From Zoogloea ramigera (lineage in GTDB: Bacteria; Pseudomonadota; Gammaproteobacteria; Burkholderiales; Rhodocyclaceae): a stretch of DNA of 64,000 bases. Each line of letters begins with the position of its first letter. The first letter of the stretch is position 1. Below, piece after piece: positions 49,800 to 63,895 of this stretch. The stretch is taken from the NCBI RefSeq assembly GCF_006539865.1, contig NZ_BJNV01000005.1, forward strand, positions 1 through 64,000, in the 5' to 3' direction. A program made the position numbers and the translations under genes. Under the pieces are notes generated by a model. That model had not been told where the DNA came from and did not search any database. It was given only the letters and a program-made list of their open reading frames with translations.

Positions 49800-51379
49800 G
49801 GTTTGACGCGTCCGATGAGTCGGAAATGGGCACCGGGCAGCCCGGCCGGCTCGTCGGCGCACAGCTCCAGCACGGCGCCGTTGGCCTCTGCCAGCTCCCG
49901 GGAGATGTACAAGCCGAGACCGGTGCCTTTCGAGTGGGTGGTAAAGAACGGCTCAAAGATCTGCGCCCTCAGGTTGTCGGGCACGCCCGGGCCGTCATCG
50001 AGCACATCCAGCGCTACGCGGCCGTCATCGCGCAGGGCAGCGCCGATTTGTACCGCAGCCGGCCCTTTGCTGCAATACCTGTAGGCATTGACGACCAGAT
50101 TCGACAGGATCTGCCGCATGTGGGTGCGGTCGATCGCCATCTCGAGCCCGGGCAGTACGCGGTTTACCACCACCCCATGCCCGCCGTCGGCCTTGCCGAC
50201 CTCGAACTCCTCGATGAAATCGCCAACAAACTCGGCCAGCGGCAGAACCTCCCGCAGCGCCTCGTCCCGCCGCCCGAGGGCCAGCACGTCGCCCACCAGG
50301 TTGTCGATGCGCTGGGCGTTGCTGCCGATGATGCGGATCAGCCGGGCCTGCATCTCGCTGCGCTTCTCCTCGCGCAGCAGCTCGGCCGCCTGCGACACCG
50401 AGGCCAGCGGGTTGCGGATCTCATGGGCGATGCTGGCGGTGAGCCGCCCCAGCGCCGCCAGCTTGACCTGCTGCACCTGGCTGTGGATGCGGTCGAGGTC
50501 TTCCAGATACACCAGCGTCTCCCGCGCCTCGCCAGCCGGCAGGAAGCGCGCCAGCAGCATCGTGCCGCTGCCCTCGGCGCGCAGGCTATGGCTGGAGTTG
50601 TCCCGCGCGCCGGAATCCCGCAGGGCCCGGGCCAGGGCCGGCGCGTAGGCCGCCAGCGGCGCACCCTCCCGCAGGCCGGTGCCCAGCAGCACCGCCGCGC
50701 GGGGGTTGAACTGGCGCACCAGGCCATTCTCGCCCACCACCAGCACGCCGTCCTGCATGTCCTGGATGATCTGGCGGTTGAGCCGCAGCTGGCTGGCCAG
50801 GTCGACACCCCGCTGGCGAGCCAGCTTCTCGTTGGCGGCCGCCCGCAGCGCCAGCAGGCGCGCCACCTCGGCGATCGCAAAGAAGCCGATGCAGGTGATG
50901 CCGACGGTGAAGAAGTCCACCGTCGGCCGCCCCCACAGGGTGCCGAAGATGTTCTCGAGCAGCACGGCCACCGTGGCGTAGGCCGCGTAGAACAGCACCA
51001 TCCGCCCCTCGCCCACCAGCCCGGCGCCGGCCAGGGCGATGAGGATCAGGATCGGGATGCCGCTGCGGTAGCCGCCGCTGCTCCACATCACCAGGGTGAG
51101 CAGCGTGACGTCCACCAGCACCTGGATCGTCACCAGGCGGCGCAGGCCGATAAGGCGGGCGCTGTCGGGGAAGCCCAGCGCCAGCACCGCCGCCACGTAG
51201 GCGAAGGACGTGGCCACGAACAGCGTCGGCGACTCGCTCCCCAGCTGGAGCGAGCGCCCCGCCACCAGAAACAGCCCGGCCACGACCAGCCGGAACACGT
51301 TGAGATAGCGCAGGGGCTCCTTGAGGGTCAGCGCCTCGTCGAGGTCGCTGTCGGGCGCCCGAGGGGCGAGCCCCTTCAC
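49796..51379 (-). CDS. pilS: Type IV pilus sensor histidine kinase PilS
   Basis: A 527-residue kinase with about six N-terminal hydrophobic helices, a PAS domain (DMQDGVLVVGENGLVRQFN), a HisKA region with SIAHEIRNPLASVSQ and an ATPase domain (DDGPGV, GTGLGLYIS). It phosphorylates PilR. The GTG at 51379 is chosen because it overlaps the stop of the upstream PP0621-like gene (GTGA); the open frame further upstream is out of register with any protein-like sequence. The PilS assignment rests on domain order and on pairing with PilR. Confidence 0.88.
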   Translation of the reverse strand: MKGLAPRAPDSDLDEALTLKEPLRYLNVFRLVVAGLFLVAGRSLQLGSESPTLFVATSFAYVAAVLALGFPDSARLIGLRRLVTIQVLVDVTLLTLVMWSSGGYRSGIPILILIALAGAGLVGEGRMVLFYAAYATVAVLLENIFGTLWGRPTVDFFTVGITCIGFFAIAEVARLLALRAAANEKLARQRGVDLASQLRLNRQIIQDMQDGVLVVGENGLVRQFNPRAAVLLGTGLREGAPLAAYAPALARALRDSGARDNSSHSLRAEGSGTMLLARFLPAGEARETLVYLEDLDRIHSQVQQVKLAALGRLTASIAHEIRNPLASVSQAAELLREEKRSEMQARLIRIIGSNAQRIDNLVGDVLALGRRDEALREVLPLAEFVGDFIEEFEVGKADGGHGVVVNRVLPGLEMAIDRTHMRQILSNLVVNAYRYCSKGPAAVQIGAALRDDGRVALDVLDDGPGVPDNLRAQIFEPFFTTHSKGTGLGLYISRELAEANGAVLELCADEPAGLPGAHFRLIGRVKP

Positions 51380-51645
51380 CGGCGCGGGCCGAGGCGCCGG
51401 TGTTCTTCGGAACAGAAGAAGCCACCCGCGCCACGCACGCCCTCGCTCTCCGGCACGTGGAGGCCGCAGTGGGCGCAGGCCACCATCTGCTCGATCTCCT
51501 GCACCTCGGCCCGCGGCGGCATCGGCGCTCCCTCCGGCGCCTCGGCGTCGGGCTTCCGCCCTCCCTGCCCGAGCCCGCCGCGCAGGGCGCGCCGAACATA
51601 GAAAAGACCGATCAGGAAGAGGATGAACAGGGCGAGGTTGCGCAC
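51376..51645 (-). CDS. PP0621 family small membrane protein with zinc-ribbon motif
   Basis: Small protein of 89 residues: one N-terminal helix (LALFILFLIGLFYV) and a C-terminal cysteine motif VACAHCGLHVP followed by GFFCSEEH, which looks like a small treble-clef or zinc-ribbon site. Proteins of this kind precede pilS in many betaproteobacteria. The function is unknown. It overlaps pilS by four bases. Confidence 0.8.
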   Translation of the reverse strand: MRNLALFILFLIGLFYVRRALRGGLGQGGRKPDAEAPEGAPMPPRAEVQEIEQMVACAHCGLHVPESEGVRGAGGFFCSEEHRRLGPRR

Positions 51646-51674
51646 GGCCGGGGCTCCAGAGTTGGCTTTCGAGT

Positions 51675-52835
51675 TTAGCAGAAGCGCTGCAGGCGCTCGA
51701 ACGCGGCGGCCAGGGTATCCTCACGCTTGGCAAAGCAGAAGCGGATCACCTTTTCGTCGCGCCCGTCGCCGAAAAAGGCCGACAGGGGAATCGCCGCCAC
51801 GCCCACCTCACGGGTCAGCCAGTCGACGAAGGCGGTGTCGGCCTGATCCGAGATGGCCGCGTAGCGGACGGTCTGGAAATACGTGCCGGCGCAGGGCAGC
51901 AGCTCGAAGCGGGTGGCCGCCAGGCCGGCCCGGAAGAAATCGCGCTTCCCCTGGTAGAACGCCGCCAGCCCGAGGTGGCGCGAGGCATCGCCCATGTAGT
52001 CGGCCAGCGCCAGCTGCACCGGCGTATTCACGGTGAACACATTGAACTGGTGCACCTTGCGGAACTCGGCCATCAGCTCCCACGGCGCCAGCACGTAGCC
52101 CACCTTCCAGCCGGTCACGTGGTAGGTCTTGCCGAAGCTCGAGACGATCACGCTGCGGTCGGCCAGCTCGGGCACGCGGGCCACGCTCTGGTGAAGCTGA
52201 CCGTCGAAGACGATGTGCTCGTACACCTCATCGGCCACCACCACGATGCCGGTACCCCGGGTGATCGCCGCCAGCTCGGCCAGATCGGCGGCGGTCCACA
52301 CCGTGCCGGTGGGGTTGTGGGGCGTGTTGATCATGATCATCCGCGTCCGCGGCGTCACCAGCGCCCGCACCGCCTGCCAGTCGGGCCGGTACTCCGGCGC
52401 CGCCAGGCGGGCCCGGCGCACCACGCCGCCCTGCAGCTCGATCGCCGGCACATACGAGTCATACACCGGCTCAAAAACAATCACCTCGTCGCCCGGATGC
52501 ACCAGCGCCGCCACCGCGGTGAACAGCGCCTGGGTCGCCCCGGCGGTCACCGTCACCTCGTGCTCCGGGTCGTAGGCGGCGCCGTAGAGGGCCTCCACCT
52601 TGGCCGCGATCGCCGCCCGCAGGGCCGGCACACCGGCCATCGGCGCGTACTGGTTGTGGCCAGCCCGCATCCAGTGGGCGACGCGCTCGAAAAGCACGTC
52701 CTCGGCGCTGAAGTCGGGAAACCCCTGCGACAGGTTGATTGCCCCGCACTCCTGGGCCAGGCGCGACATGATCGTGAAGATGGTGGTGCCCACGGCCGGC
52801 AGGCGGGACACGATGGGGGCGGGAAAGTGGGGCAT
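51675..52835 (-). CDS. Class I aminotransferase (methionine aminotransferase-like)
   Basis: Protein of 386 residues with the fold-type I PLP architecture: INLSQGFPDFSAED near the N-terminus, NTPHNPTGTVW and the PLP Lys in SSFGKTYHVTGWKVGY. It resembles YbdL/MtnE-type enzymes that transaminate ketomethylthiobutyrate to methionine, or related kynurenine-type aminotransferases. It diverges from mtnA with a 122-base gap, which supports a link to methionine salvage. GGAG precedes the ATG at 52835; a longer start at 52859 has less support. Confidence 0.85.
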   Translation of the reverse strand: MPHFPAPIVSRLPAVGTTIFTIMSRLAQECGAINLSQGFPDFSAEDVLFERVAHWMRAGHNQYAPMAGVPALRAAIAAKVEALYGAAYDPEHEVTVTAGATQALFTAVAALVHPGDEVIVFEPVYDSYVPAIELQGGVVRRARLAAPEYRPDWQAVRALVTPRTRMIMINTPHNPTGTVWTAADLAELAAITRGTGIVVVADEVYEHIVFDGQLHQSVARVPELADRSVIVSSFGKTYHVTGWKVGYVLAPWELMAEFRKVHQFNVFTVNTPVQLALADYMGDASRHLGLAAFYQGKRDFFRAGLAATRFELLPCAGTYFQTVRYAAISDQADTAFVDWLTREVGVAAIPLSAFFGDGRDEKVIRFCFAKREDTLAAAFERLQRFC

Positions 52836-52957
52836 GGCGAACACTCCGGAAATGGCCACCGGATTCTGTCAGATGCCGCCCGGCGCGGCCAGCCGGCAGC
52901 ACCGCCTCGGGCCTCCCAGCCGCTACAATCACGCCCACCGCCCGACAGGACCCGACC

Positions 52958-54031
52958 GTGCCCGACACCTGCCCCACCCTGCGCCGCGACGGCGACCAGA
53001 TCGTCATCCTCGACCAGACCCGGCTGCCCTGGCGCGAAACCTTCGTGCGCCTGGATAGCCTCGACGCCGCCGCCGCCGCGATCCGCGACATGCAGGTGCG
53101 CGGCGCCCCGCTGATCGGCGCCACCGCCGCCTTCGGCATCGCGCTGGCCCTGCGCCACGACGGCTCCGACGCCGCGCTGGCGGCCGCCGACGCCTGCCTG
53201 CGGGCAACCCGCCCAACCGCTGTCAACCTCCACTGGGCCCTCGACCGGATGCAGGCCGCCCTGCGCCCCCTGCCCGCCATTGAGCGAAGCGCCGCCGCCT
53301 GGGCTGCCGCCGAAGACATCCGCGCCGGCGACGCTGCCGCCAACGCCGCCATCGGCCGCCACGGCCTCGCCATGCTGGAATCCCTCGCCGCTGGCCGCAC
53401 GGGCCCGCTACAGCTCATGACCCACTGCAACGCCGGCTGGCTCGCCACCTGCGGGCACGGCACCGCGCTCGCCCCGATCTACGCCGCCCACGCCGCCGGG
53501 CTGGCCATCCACGTGTGGGTCAGCGAAACCCGGCCCCGCAACCAGGGCCTCCTCACGGCCTGGGAGCTCGCCCGCGCCGGCGTGCCCCACACCCTCATCG
53601 CCGACAACGCCGCCGGCTGGCTGATGGCCGAAGGGCGGGTGGACTGCGTCATCGTTGGCGCCGATCGCATCGCCGCCAACGGCGACACCGCCAACAAGGT
53701 CGGCACCTACCTCAAGGCCCTCGCCGCCAGCGCCCACGGCGTGCCCTTCTATATTGCCGCACCGCGCTCGACCATCGACTTCGGCTGCCCGAGCGGCGCC
53801 GCGATCCCCATCGAAGAGCGCAGCGCCGACGAAGTCCGCATCGTCGCCGGCCTCACCGACGACGGCGACACCGCCCGCATCCACCTGGCCGCAGCCCACG
53901 CCGCCGCCTGCAACCCGGCCTTCGACGTGACCCCCGCCGGCCTCCTGTGGGGCATCATCGGCGAGTTCGGCATCCTGCCCCCCGACGGCCTGGCCACAAT
54001 TGCCAGCCACGCCAGCCTCGCCGGCCACTGA
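52958..54031 (+). CDS. mtnA: S-methyl-5-thioribose-1-phosphate isomerase
   Basis: Isomerase of 357 residues (eIF2B-like fold) that opens methylthioribose-1-phosphate to methylthioribulose-1-phosphate; related enzymes also take 5-deoxyribose-1-phosphate. The N-terminal RGAPLIGATAAFG, the catalytic Cys in MTHCNAGWLAT and the Asp in GADRIAANGDTANK are present. The start is a GTG. It lies 17 bases before a class II aldolase gene. The salvage genes mtnB, mtnC and mtnD are not in the window, which favours a shortened route. Confidence 0.93.
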   Translation: MPDTCPTLRRDGDQIVILDQTRLPWRETFVRLDSLDAAAAAIRDMQVRGAPLIGATAAFGIALALRHDGSDAALAAADACLRATRPTAVNLHWALDRMQAALRPLPAIERSAAAWAAAEDIRAGDAAANAAIGRHGLAMLESLAAGRTGPLQLMTHCNAGWLATCGHGTALAPIYAAHAAGLAIHVWVSETRPRNQGLLTAWELARAGVPHTLIADNAAGWLMAEGRVDCVIVGADRIAANGDTANKVGTYLKALAASAHGVPFYIAAPRSTIDFGCPSGAAIPIEERSADEVRIVAGLTDDGDTARIHLAAAHAAACNPAFDVTPAGLLWGIIGEFGILPPDGLATIASHASLAGH

Positions 54032-54048
54032 CCCACCGGAGCCTCCCC

Positions 54049-54706
54049 ATGAACGAAACCGTACTGCGCGACGGCCTCCTCGTCACCGCCCGTGCGATGG
54101 CCGCCAGCGGCCTCAACAAGGGCACCGCCGGCAATGCCAGCGTGCGCTGCCGGGACGGCTTCCTGATCACCCCCAGCGGCCGCCCCTACGAAGACTGCCA
54201 CCGGGACGACATGGCCTTGGTGGCCATGGACGGCAGCTGGCGCGGCCCCTTCGCCCCCTCCAGCGAGTGGCGCATCCACCGGGACATCCTGGCCGCCCAC
54301 CCGGAGGCCGGCGCCGTGCTCCACGCCCACTCGCCCTTCGCCACCGCGCTGGCCTGCCACCGGCGCGACATCCCCGCCTTCCACTACATGATCGCCCGCT
54401 TCGGCGGCAGCGACATCCGCTGCGCGCCCTACGCCACCTTCGGCACCCAGGCGCTGTCCGACGGCGCCCTGGCGGCCCTCGAAGGGCGCAGTGCCTGCCT
54501 GCTGGCCAACCACGGCATGCTCGTCTTCGGTGCCGACCTGCGCCGCACCCTGGCCCTCGCCATCGAGTTCGAGACCCTCTGCGAACACTACTGGCGCGCC
54601 TGCCAGCTGGGCACGCCGAGCATCCTGTCGGAAGCCGAGATGGCCGAGGTGATGATCCGCTTCACAACCTACGGCAAGCCCCAGCCCGCCAGCGCCCCGC
54701 CACCCG

Positions 54707-54735
<29 letters not shown>
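54049..54735 (+). CDS. Class II aldolase, FucA-like (5-deoxyribulose/methylthioribulose-1-phosphate aldolase candidate)
   Basis: Zinc-dependent aldolase/epimerase family protein of 228 residues. The key residues fall at the same numbers as in E. coli FucA: E73 (SSEWRIH), H92 and H94 (LHAHSPF) and H155 (LLANHGM). FucA-type enzymes split sugar-1-phosphates into dihydroxyacetone phosphate and an aldehyde. Beside mtnA it probably splits methylthioribulose- or 5-deoxyribulose-1-phosphate (the DHAP shunt); the alternative is a MtnB-like dehydratase. CCGGAG precedes the ATG. It overlaps the next gene by 29 bases. Confidence 0.88.
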
Positions 54736-59115
<4,380 letters not shown>

Positions 59116-59116
<1 letters not shown>

Positions 59117-60264
59117 TGCACTCCATAGACAGCCACCGCCCGCTCATCCTCGTCGTTGACGACGCGCCCGACTCCATCGAGCCCATCGTCAACTGCCTGC
59201 ACAAGGCCGATTTCCGCACCCGCATCGCCACCCGGGGCGAACGCGCGCTGCAGCTGGCCGCCAGCACGCCGGTGCCCGACCTGATCCTGCTCGACGTCAC
59301 GATGCCCGACATGGACGGCTACGAAGTCTGCAGCCGCCTCATGAACAACCCGGCCACCGCCAGCATCCCGGTGATCTTCCTGTCGATCCGCAACGAAGAG
59401 CTCGACGAGCAGCGCGGCTTCGACGCCGGCGCGGTGGACTACATCACCAAGCCGATCAGCCCGCCGCTGGTCCTCACCCGGATCCGCAACCACCTCACCC
59501 TCAAGGCCGCCAGCGACTTTCTGCGCGACCGCAACGCCTACCTCGAGCAGGAGGTCGGCCGGCGCACCCGTGAGCTGGCCCTGCTCCAGGACGCCACCAT
59601 CGTCGCCATGGCCTCCCTCGCCGAGACTCGCGACAACGAGACCACCCACCACATCCGCCGCACCCAGCTCTACCTGCGCACCCTGGCCCGCCACCTGCAG
59701 CACCACCCGCGCTTCGCCGCCGAGCTCACCGAGCAGAACATCGACCTGATGTACAAATCGGCCCCGCTGCACGACATCGGCAAGGTCGGCGTGCCCGACC
59801 GCATCCTCCTCAAGCCCGGCGAGCTCACCCCCGCCGAGTTCGAGATCATGAAGCGCCACACCACCCTCGGCCGCGACGCCATCAGCAAGGCCGAAACCCT
59901 GTTCGGTGTCTCGTCGAGCTTCCTGCGCTTCGCCAAGGAGATCGCCTACTCCCACCAGGAAAAGTGGGACGGCAGCGGCTACCCCCAGGGCCTCGCCGGC
60001 GAACGCATCCCGCTGGCCGCCCGCCTGATGGCCGTCGCCGACTCCTACGACGGCCTGATCAGCCAGCGCGTCTATAAAAAAGCCCACAGCCACGCCGAGG
60101 CCGTCGCCATCCTGGCGGCCCACCGCGGTACCCACTTCGACCCGGACATCATCGACGCCTTCCTCGAGGTGCAGTCCGACTTCCAGGGCATCGCGCGGCG
60201 TTTTGCCGACGCCCCGATCGACGAGGCCGCCGAGGCCGAGCGCGTCCGGCTGATCCTCGGCTAG
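59116..60264 (+). CDS. Response regulator with HD-GYP domain
   Basis: Protein of 382 residues: an N-terminal receiver with D60 in LILLDVTMPDMDG, and a C-terminal HD-GYP domain with H219-D220 (LHDIGKVGVPD) and G288-Y289-P290 (GSGYPQGL). HD-GYP enzymes hydrolyse c-di-GMP, so signalling through the upstream hybrid kinase likely changes c-di-GMP level. The ATG overlaps the kinase stop by one base (TAATG). A diguanylate cyclase/phosphodiesterase gene follows after 121 bases. Confidence 0.92.
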
Positions 60265-60385
60265 CCGGCTGGCGCAGGCCGGCACCGCCCCTCCAGTTCA
60301 AGAATGCCCTGCCTCGACCGTTAGAAGCCTTACAGACGGGACCCGCCCCAGAGGCCCCGCGTCAGACTTCAACACAGGAGAGCAG

Positions 60386-63130
60386 ATGACCAGCAGCCCG
60401 ACACCTTCCCGGGTGTTCGCCGCATTGCGCCGCCATGGGCTGGCGCTGCTGGTGCCATGCAGCATCCTCGCCATCACCTTCGGCGGCTACCGCGACAATC
60501 TCCAGAAAGAAGAAGCCAGCCGGCTCCTGCTGTTCCAGGCCCAGGCGCGGGTGCAGGTCAATCACCTCCGCGAACGCGCCGGCAGCCTGCTCCAGCTCGC
60601 CGAGAAGCTCCACACCCTGCGCCCGGAAAGCACCGGCAAACGCCCCGACGGGCTCGGCCCGGTGCTCGCCCAGCACCCGGAGATCCTGCGCGTCGGCGTC
60701 CTCCGCAGTGGCCCCGGCGGCAGCCTCATCACCGACAGCGCCGAACCCAGCCCGTCAGGCCCCCTGCCAGCCAGCGCCGCCAGCCTGCGCGACGCCCTCC
60801 CGGCGCTGGGCGGCAAACCCATGCTCAGCGCGCCCTATGCCCTTCCGGGTGACGGCGCCCAGGGCCGCCAGGCGGTCCTGATCCTCAGCCCGCTGCCCGG
60901 TACGCGGCGAGAGTTCGCCTTCATCGAGGTCGGCACCGAGCCCCTCCTGCGCCACGGCGTCGCCCCTGACGAGGGCCTGAGCGGCGCCCCGCGTTTCGTC
61001 GTCGACGTGCTCGACACCACCGACGCGCCCCGCCCGGTGTTCACGAGCGCGGCCGCGCCCGGCAGCCACGACAGCACCACCAAGAGCCTCGGCGCCTACG
61101 CCGAAGGCATCACCCTGGCCCAGCGTCACTGGCTCGTCATCGTCAGCCCGGGCGCGGCCGCCACCGGTGCGCTGCTCGACAGCGGCTCTGGCCGCTGGCT
61201 CGTCGGCGGGCTGCTGCTCACCCTGCTGGCCATCGCCATCCAGCACACCGTGCAGAGCCGCGCCGACGCCGTGCGCCGCCAGGTGGACGAAAAAACCCAG
61301 GCCCTCGCCGAAGCCAACGACGCCCTCGGCCGCTACATCGGCGCCCTGGCCGACGCCAACCGGCGCCTCGCCAGCGAGGTCGACGAGCACGCCCGCGCCG
61401 AAAGCCAGCTGCGCGAAACCACCAGCCTGCAGCGGGCCATCCTCGACTGTGCCGAATACGCGGTGATCTACACCGACGCGAAGGGCACCATCCGGGTCAT
61501 CAACCCCGCCGCCGAGCGCCTCTTCGGCTACCGGGCCGACGAGCTGATCGACAAGGCCACGCCGCAGATCCTCCACCCCGATGAGCACGCCCCCCGCTGG
61601 ACGCTCGAAGGTAGCACCATCGGCCTGATCTCGCTCCCCCCCGGCGCCGAGAGCCACTCCGCCGAGTTCGACATGCGCCGCCGTGACGGCAGCCTCTTCC
61701 CGGCCAGCCTGTCGGTCTCCATCGTGCGCGACACGCTCGGCCAGATCCGCGGCTACCTGGGCATCATTGCCGACATCACCCAGCGCGTCGACGCCGAGAG
61801 CCGCATCCGCCACCTCGCCCACTACGACAACCTCACCTCGCTGCCCAACCGCAGCCTGCTCAACCGCCATCTCGCGGACGTCCTCAGCGCCGCCCGGGCG
61901 CGCCACCGCCGGGTGGCCGTGCTGGTCACCGACCTGGACCACTTCAAGTACGTCAACGACACCCTCGGCCACCTGGCCGGCGACCAGCTGCTGCTGGCGG
62001 TGGCCCAGCGCCTGCGCACCGGCGTACGCGACGGCGACCTCGTGGCCCGCACCGGCGGCGACGAGTTCGTCATCGTGCTCGCCGACCTCGACGAAACCTA
62101 TCTCCCCGAAGAAGCCGGCGAGCGCCTAATCGCCAGCGTCGCCCGCCCCTTCGAGCTGGCCGGCCACCAGCTCACCGTCACCATGAGCGTCGGCATCGCG
62201 CTCTATCCCCACGACGGCGTCGATGGCGACACCCTCGTCAAGAACGCCGACGCCGCCATGTACCTGGCCAAGGAGCGCGGCCGCAACCAGGCCCGCTTCT
62301 TCGATCACGGCCTCTCCAGGCGCTACAGCGAACGCCTCGAGCTCGAGGGCCGCCTGCGCCAGGCCGTCGAAGCCCGTCAGCTGGCCCTTTACTACCAGCC
62401 CCAGGTGGACACCCTCTCGGGCGAGCTGATCGGCATGGAAGCGCTGATCCGCTGGTGCCAGCCCGACGGCAGCATGGTGCCGCCCGACAAGTTCATCCCG
62501 ATCGCCGAAGAATGTGGCCTCATCGTGCCCATCGGCGCCTGGGTGCTGCGGGAGGCCTGCCGCCAGCAACAGGCCTGGCTGCAGGAGGGCATCAGCCGGG
62601 TGCCGGTGGGCGTCAACCTGTCGGCCCGCCAGTTCGACGACACCACCCTGCTCGCCACCATCCAGGCCGCCCTCGCCGAGAGCGGCCTGCCGCCGGCCTA
62701 CCTCGACCTCGAGCTCACCGAAAGCCTGGTGATGGGCAACCCCGAACACACCCGCCAGGTGCTGGCCGAATGCAAGCAGCTCGGGCTGCAGCTGTCGGTG
62801 GACGACTTCGGCACCGGCTACTCCAGTCTGTCCTACCTCAAGCGCTTCCCGATCGACCGGCTCAAGATCGACCGCTCCTTCATCGCCGACATCGTCACCG
62901 AACCCGACGACGCCGCCATCGCCCAGACCATCATCGCCATGGCCCACACCCTGCGCCTCGAGGTGATCGCCGAGGGCGTCGAGACCGAAGCCCAGCTCGC
63001 CCTGCTGCGCCGCTGGCGCTGCGACGCCTACCAGGGCTACCTGTGCAGCCGCCCCCTGCCCGCCGACGAGATGACCAAGCTGCTCCGCCAGCTCCGCGCC
63101 ACCCGCCAGGTCGCCCTCGCCAACATCTGA
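60386..63130 (+). CDS. PAS-GGDEF-EAL membrane protein (c-di-GMP turnover)
   Basis: Protein of 914 residues. Two hydrophobic segments (about 17-34 and 272-290) enclose a periplasmic sensor of about 235 residues; a coiled coil and PAS domain follow (about 345-475). The GGDEF motif is at 557-561 (ARTGGDEFVIV) and the EAL motif at 685-687 (GMEALIRW), with DDFGTGYSSLSYLK and EGVET, so both domains look catalytically competent. It may synthesise or break down c-di-GMP depending on the signal. It is intact, in contrast to the truncated relative at 46.6 kb. Confidence 0.9.
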   Translation: MTSSPTPSRVFAALRRHGLALLVPCSILAITFGGYRDNLQKEEASRLLLFQAQARVQVNHLRERAGSLLQLAEKLHTLRPESTGKRPDGLGPVLAQHPEILRVGVLRSGPGGSLITDSAEPSPSGPLPASAASLRDALPALGGKPMLSAPYALPGDGAQGRQAVLILSPLPGTRREFAFIEVGTEPLLRHGVAPDEGLSGAPRFVVDVLDTTDAPRPVFTSAAAPGSHDSTTKSLGAYAEGITLAQRHWLVIVSPGAAATGALLDSGSGRWLVGGLLLTLLAIAIQHTVQSRADAVRRQVDEKTQALAEANDALGRYIGALADANRRLASEVDEHARAESQLRETTSLQRAILDCAEYAVIYTDAKGTIRVINPAAERLFGYRADELIDKATPQILHPDEHAPRWTLEGSTIGLISLPPGAESHSAEFDMRRRDGSLFPASLSVSIVRDTLGQIRGYLGIIADITQRVDAESRIRHLAHYDNLTSLPNRSLLNRHLADVLSAARARHRRVAVLVTDLDHFKYVNDTLGHLAGDQLLLAVAQRLRTGVRDGDLVARTGGDEFVIVLADLDETYLPEEAGERLIASVARPFELAGHQLTVTMSVGIALYPHDGVDGDTLVKNADAAMYLAKERGRNQARFFDHGLSRRYSERLELEGRLRQAVEARQLALYYQPQVDTLSGELIGMEALIRWCQPDGSMVPPDKFIPIAEECGLIVPIGAWVLREACRQQQAWLQEGISRVPVGVNLSARQFDDTTLLATIQAALAESGLPPAYLDLELTESLVMGNPEHTRQVLAECKQLGLQLSVDDFGTGYSSLSYLKRFPIDRLKIDRSFIADIVTEPDDAAIAQTIIAMAHTLRLEVIAEGVETEAQLALLRRWRCDAYQGYLCSRPLPADEMTKLLRQLRATRQVALANI

Positions 63131-63201
63131 AGCATCCGCCAGAGGTGGAACACCGCAGCACGGACGGGCAATGCCGCCGCCGGCGAGCACCGGGGCCAGC
63201 G

Positions 63202-63527
63202 CTGCAAAAAGCATCAACGTCGGTGCCCCAGGGGTGCTGCGTCGCTGCAAAAAGCATCGACGTCGGTGCCCCGGGGGTGCTACGTCGCTGCAAAAAGCAT
63301 CAACGCCGGTGCCGCGGGGGTGCTACGTCGCTGCAAAAAGCATCAACGCCGGTGCCCCGGGGGTGCAACGCCGCTGCAAAAAGCATCAACGTCGGTGCCC
63401 CGAGGGTGCAACGCCGCTGCAAAAAGCATCAACGCCGGTGCCCCGGGGGTGCAACGCCGCTGCAAAAAGCATCAACGTCGGTACCCCGGGGGTGCTGCGT
63501 CGCTGCAAAAAGCATCGAAACCGGGGC
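63202..63527. repeat. Tandem array of 43-bp repeats
   Basis: Seven complete 43-base units start at 63202, 63245, 63288, 63331, 63374, 63417 and 63460. A partial eighth starts at 63503 and keeps about 15 bases. Every unit begins CTGCAAAAAGCATC; units 4 and 6 are identical, and the others differ at a few positions (for example GTC/GCC and the last ten bases). There are no spacers, so it is not a CRISPR array. The 441-base gap between the GGDEF-EAL gene and azlD holds nothing else that I recognise. Confidence 0.93.
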
Positions 63528-63571
63528 CTTTACCGGCGTTAGCGCCCCCCGCCCGAACCGGCCCCGACCCG

Positions 63572-63895
63572 CTACAGCACGGCCTTGAACAGATACAGCG
63601 CCGCCATCCCCACCGCGATGGTGGCCAGCACGTTGCCAGTGCGCCACGCCACCACCGCCGCCACCAGGGCCGCCCACGGCTTGGGGGCGGCCAGCGCGAA
63701 GGCCACCTCGCCGGCGTGGATGAACAGCTCGCTCGCCGCCAGCGCCGCAAAGCTCGCCGGGGCGATGTGGCGGCACAGGCTATGCAGCCAGCGCGGCAGG
63801 GTTCGCCCGGCGAAGAGGCCGATCATCGCGTAGCGGAACAGAAAGGTGAGCGCACCCACCGCCGCCAGCATGGCCACCAGCGCGAGCGTGCTCAC
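63572..63895 (-). CDS. azlD: AzlD family branched-chain amino acid transport protein
   Basis: A very hydrophobic protein of 107 residues with three or four helices (LALVAMLAAVGALTFLFRYAM; VLATIAVGMAALYLFKAVL) and the FRY...LPRWL segment typical of AzlD. With AzlC it forms an exporter of branched-chain amino acids. The GTG start overlaps the azlC stop in a GTGA, so the two are coupled. It converges on the repeat array. Confidence 0.88.
   Translation of the reverse strand: MSTLALVAMLAAVGALTFLFRYAMIGLFAGRTLPRWLHSLCRHIAPASFAALAASELFIHAGEVAFALAAPKPWAALVAAVVAWRTGNVLATIAVGMAALYLFKAVL

Noticed and set aside
63202-63527. Possible CRISPR array
   Set aside because: The 43-base units abut directly with no unique spacers, and no cas genes are nearby; it is a simple tandem repeat.
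62455-63588. Long plus-strand frame running through the repeat array
   Set aside because: Its first two thirds are the wrong frame of the GGDEF-EAL gene, and the remainder is repeat; openness reflects high GC and the absence of stops in the repeat unit.
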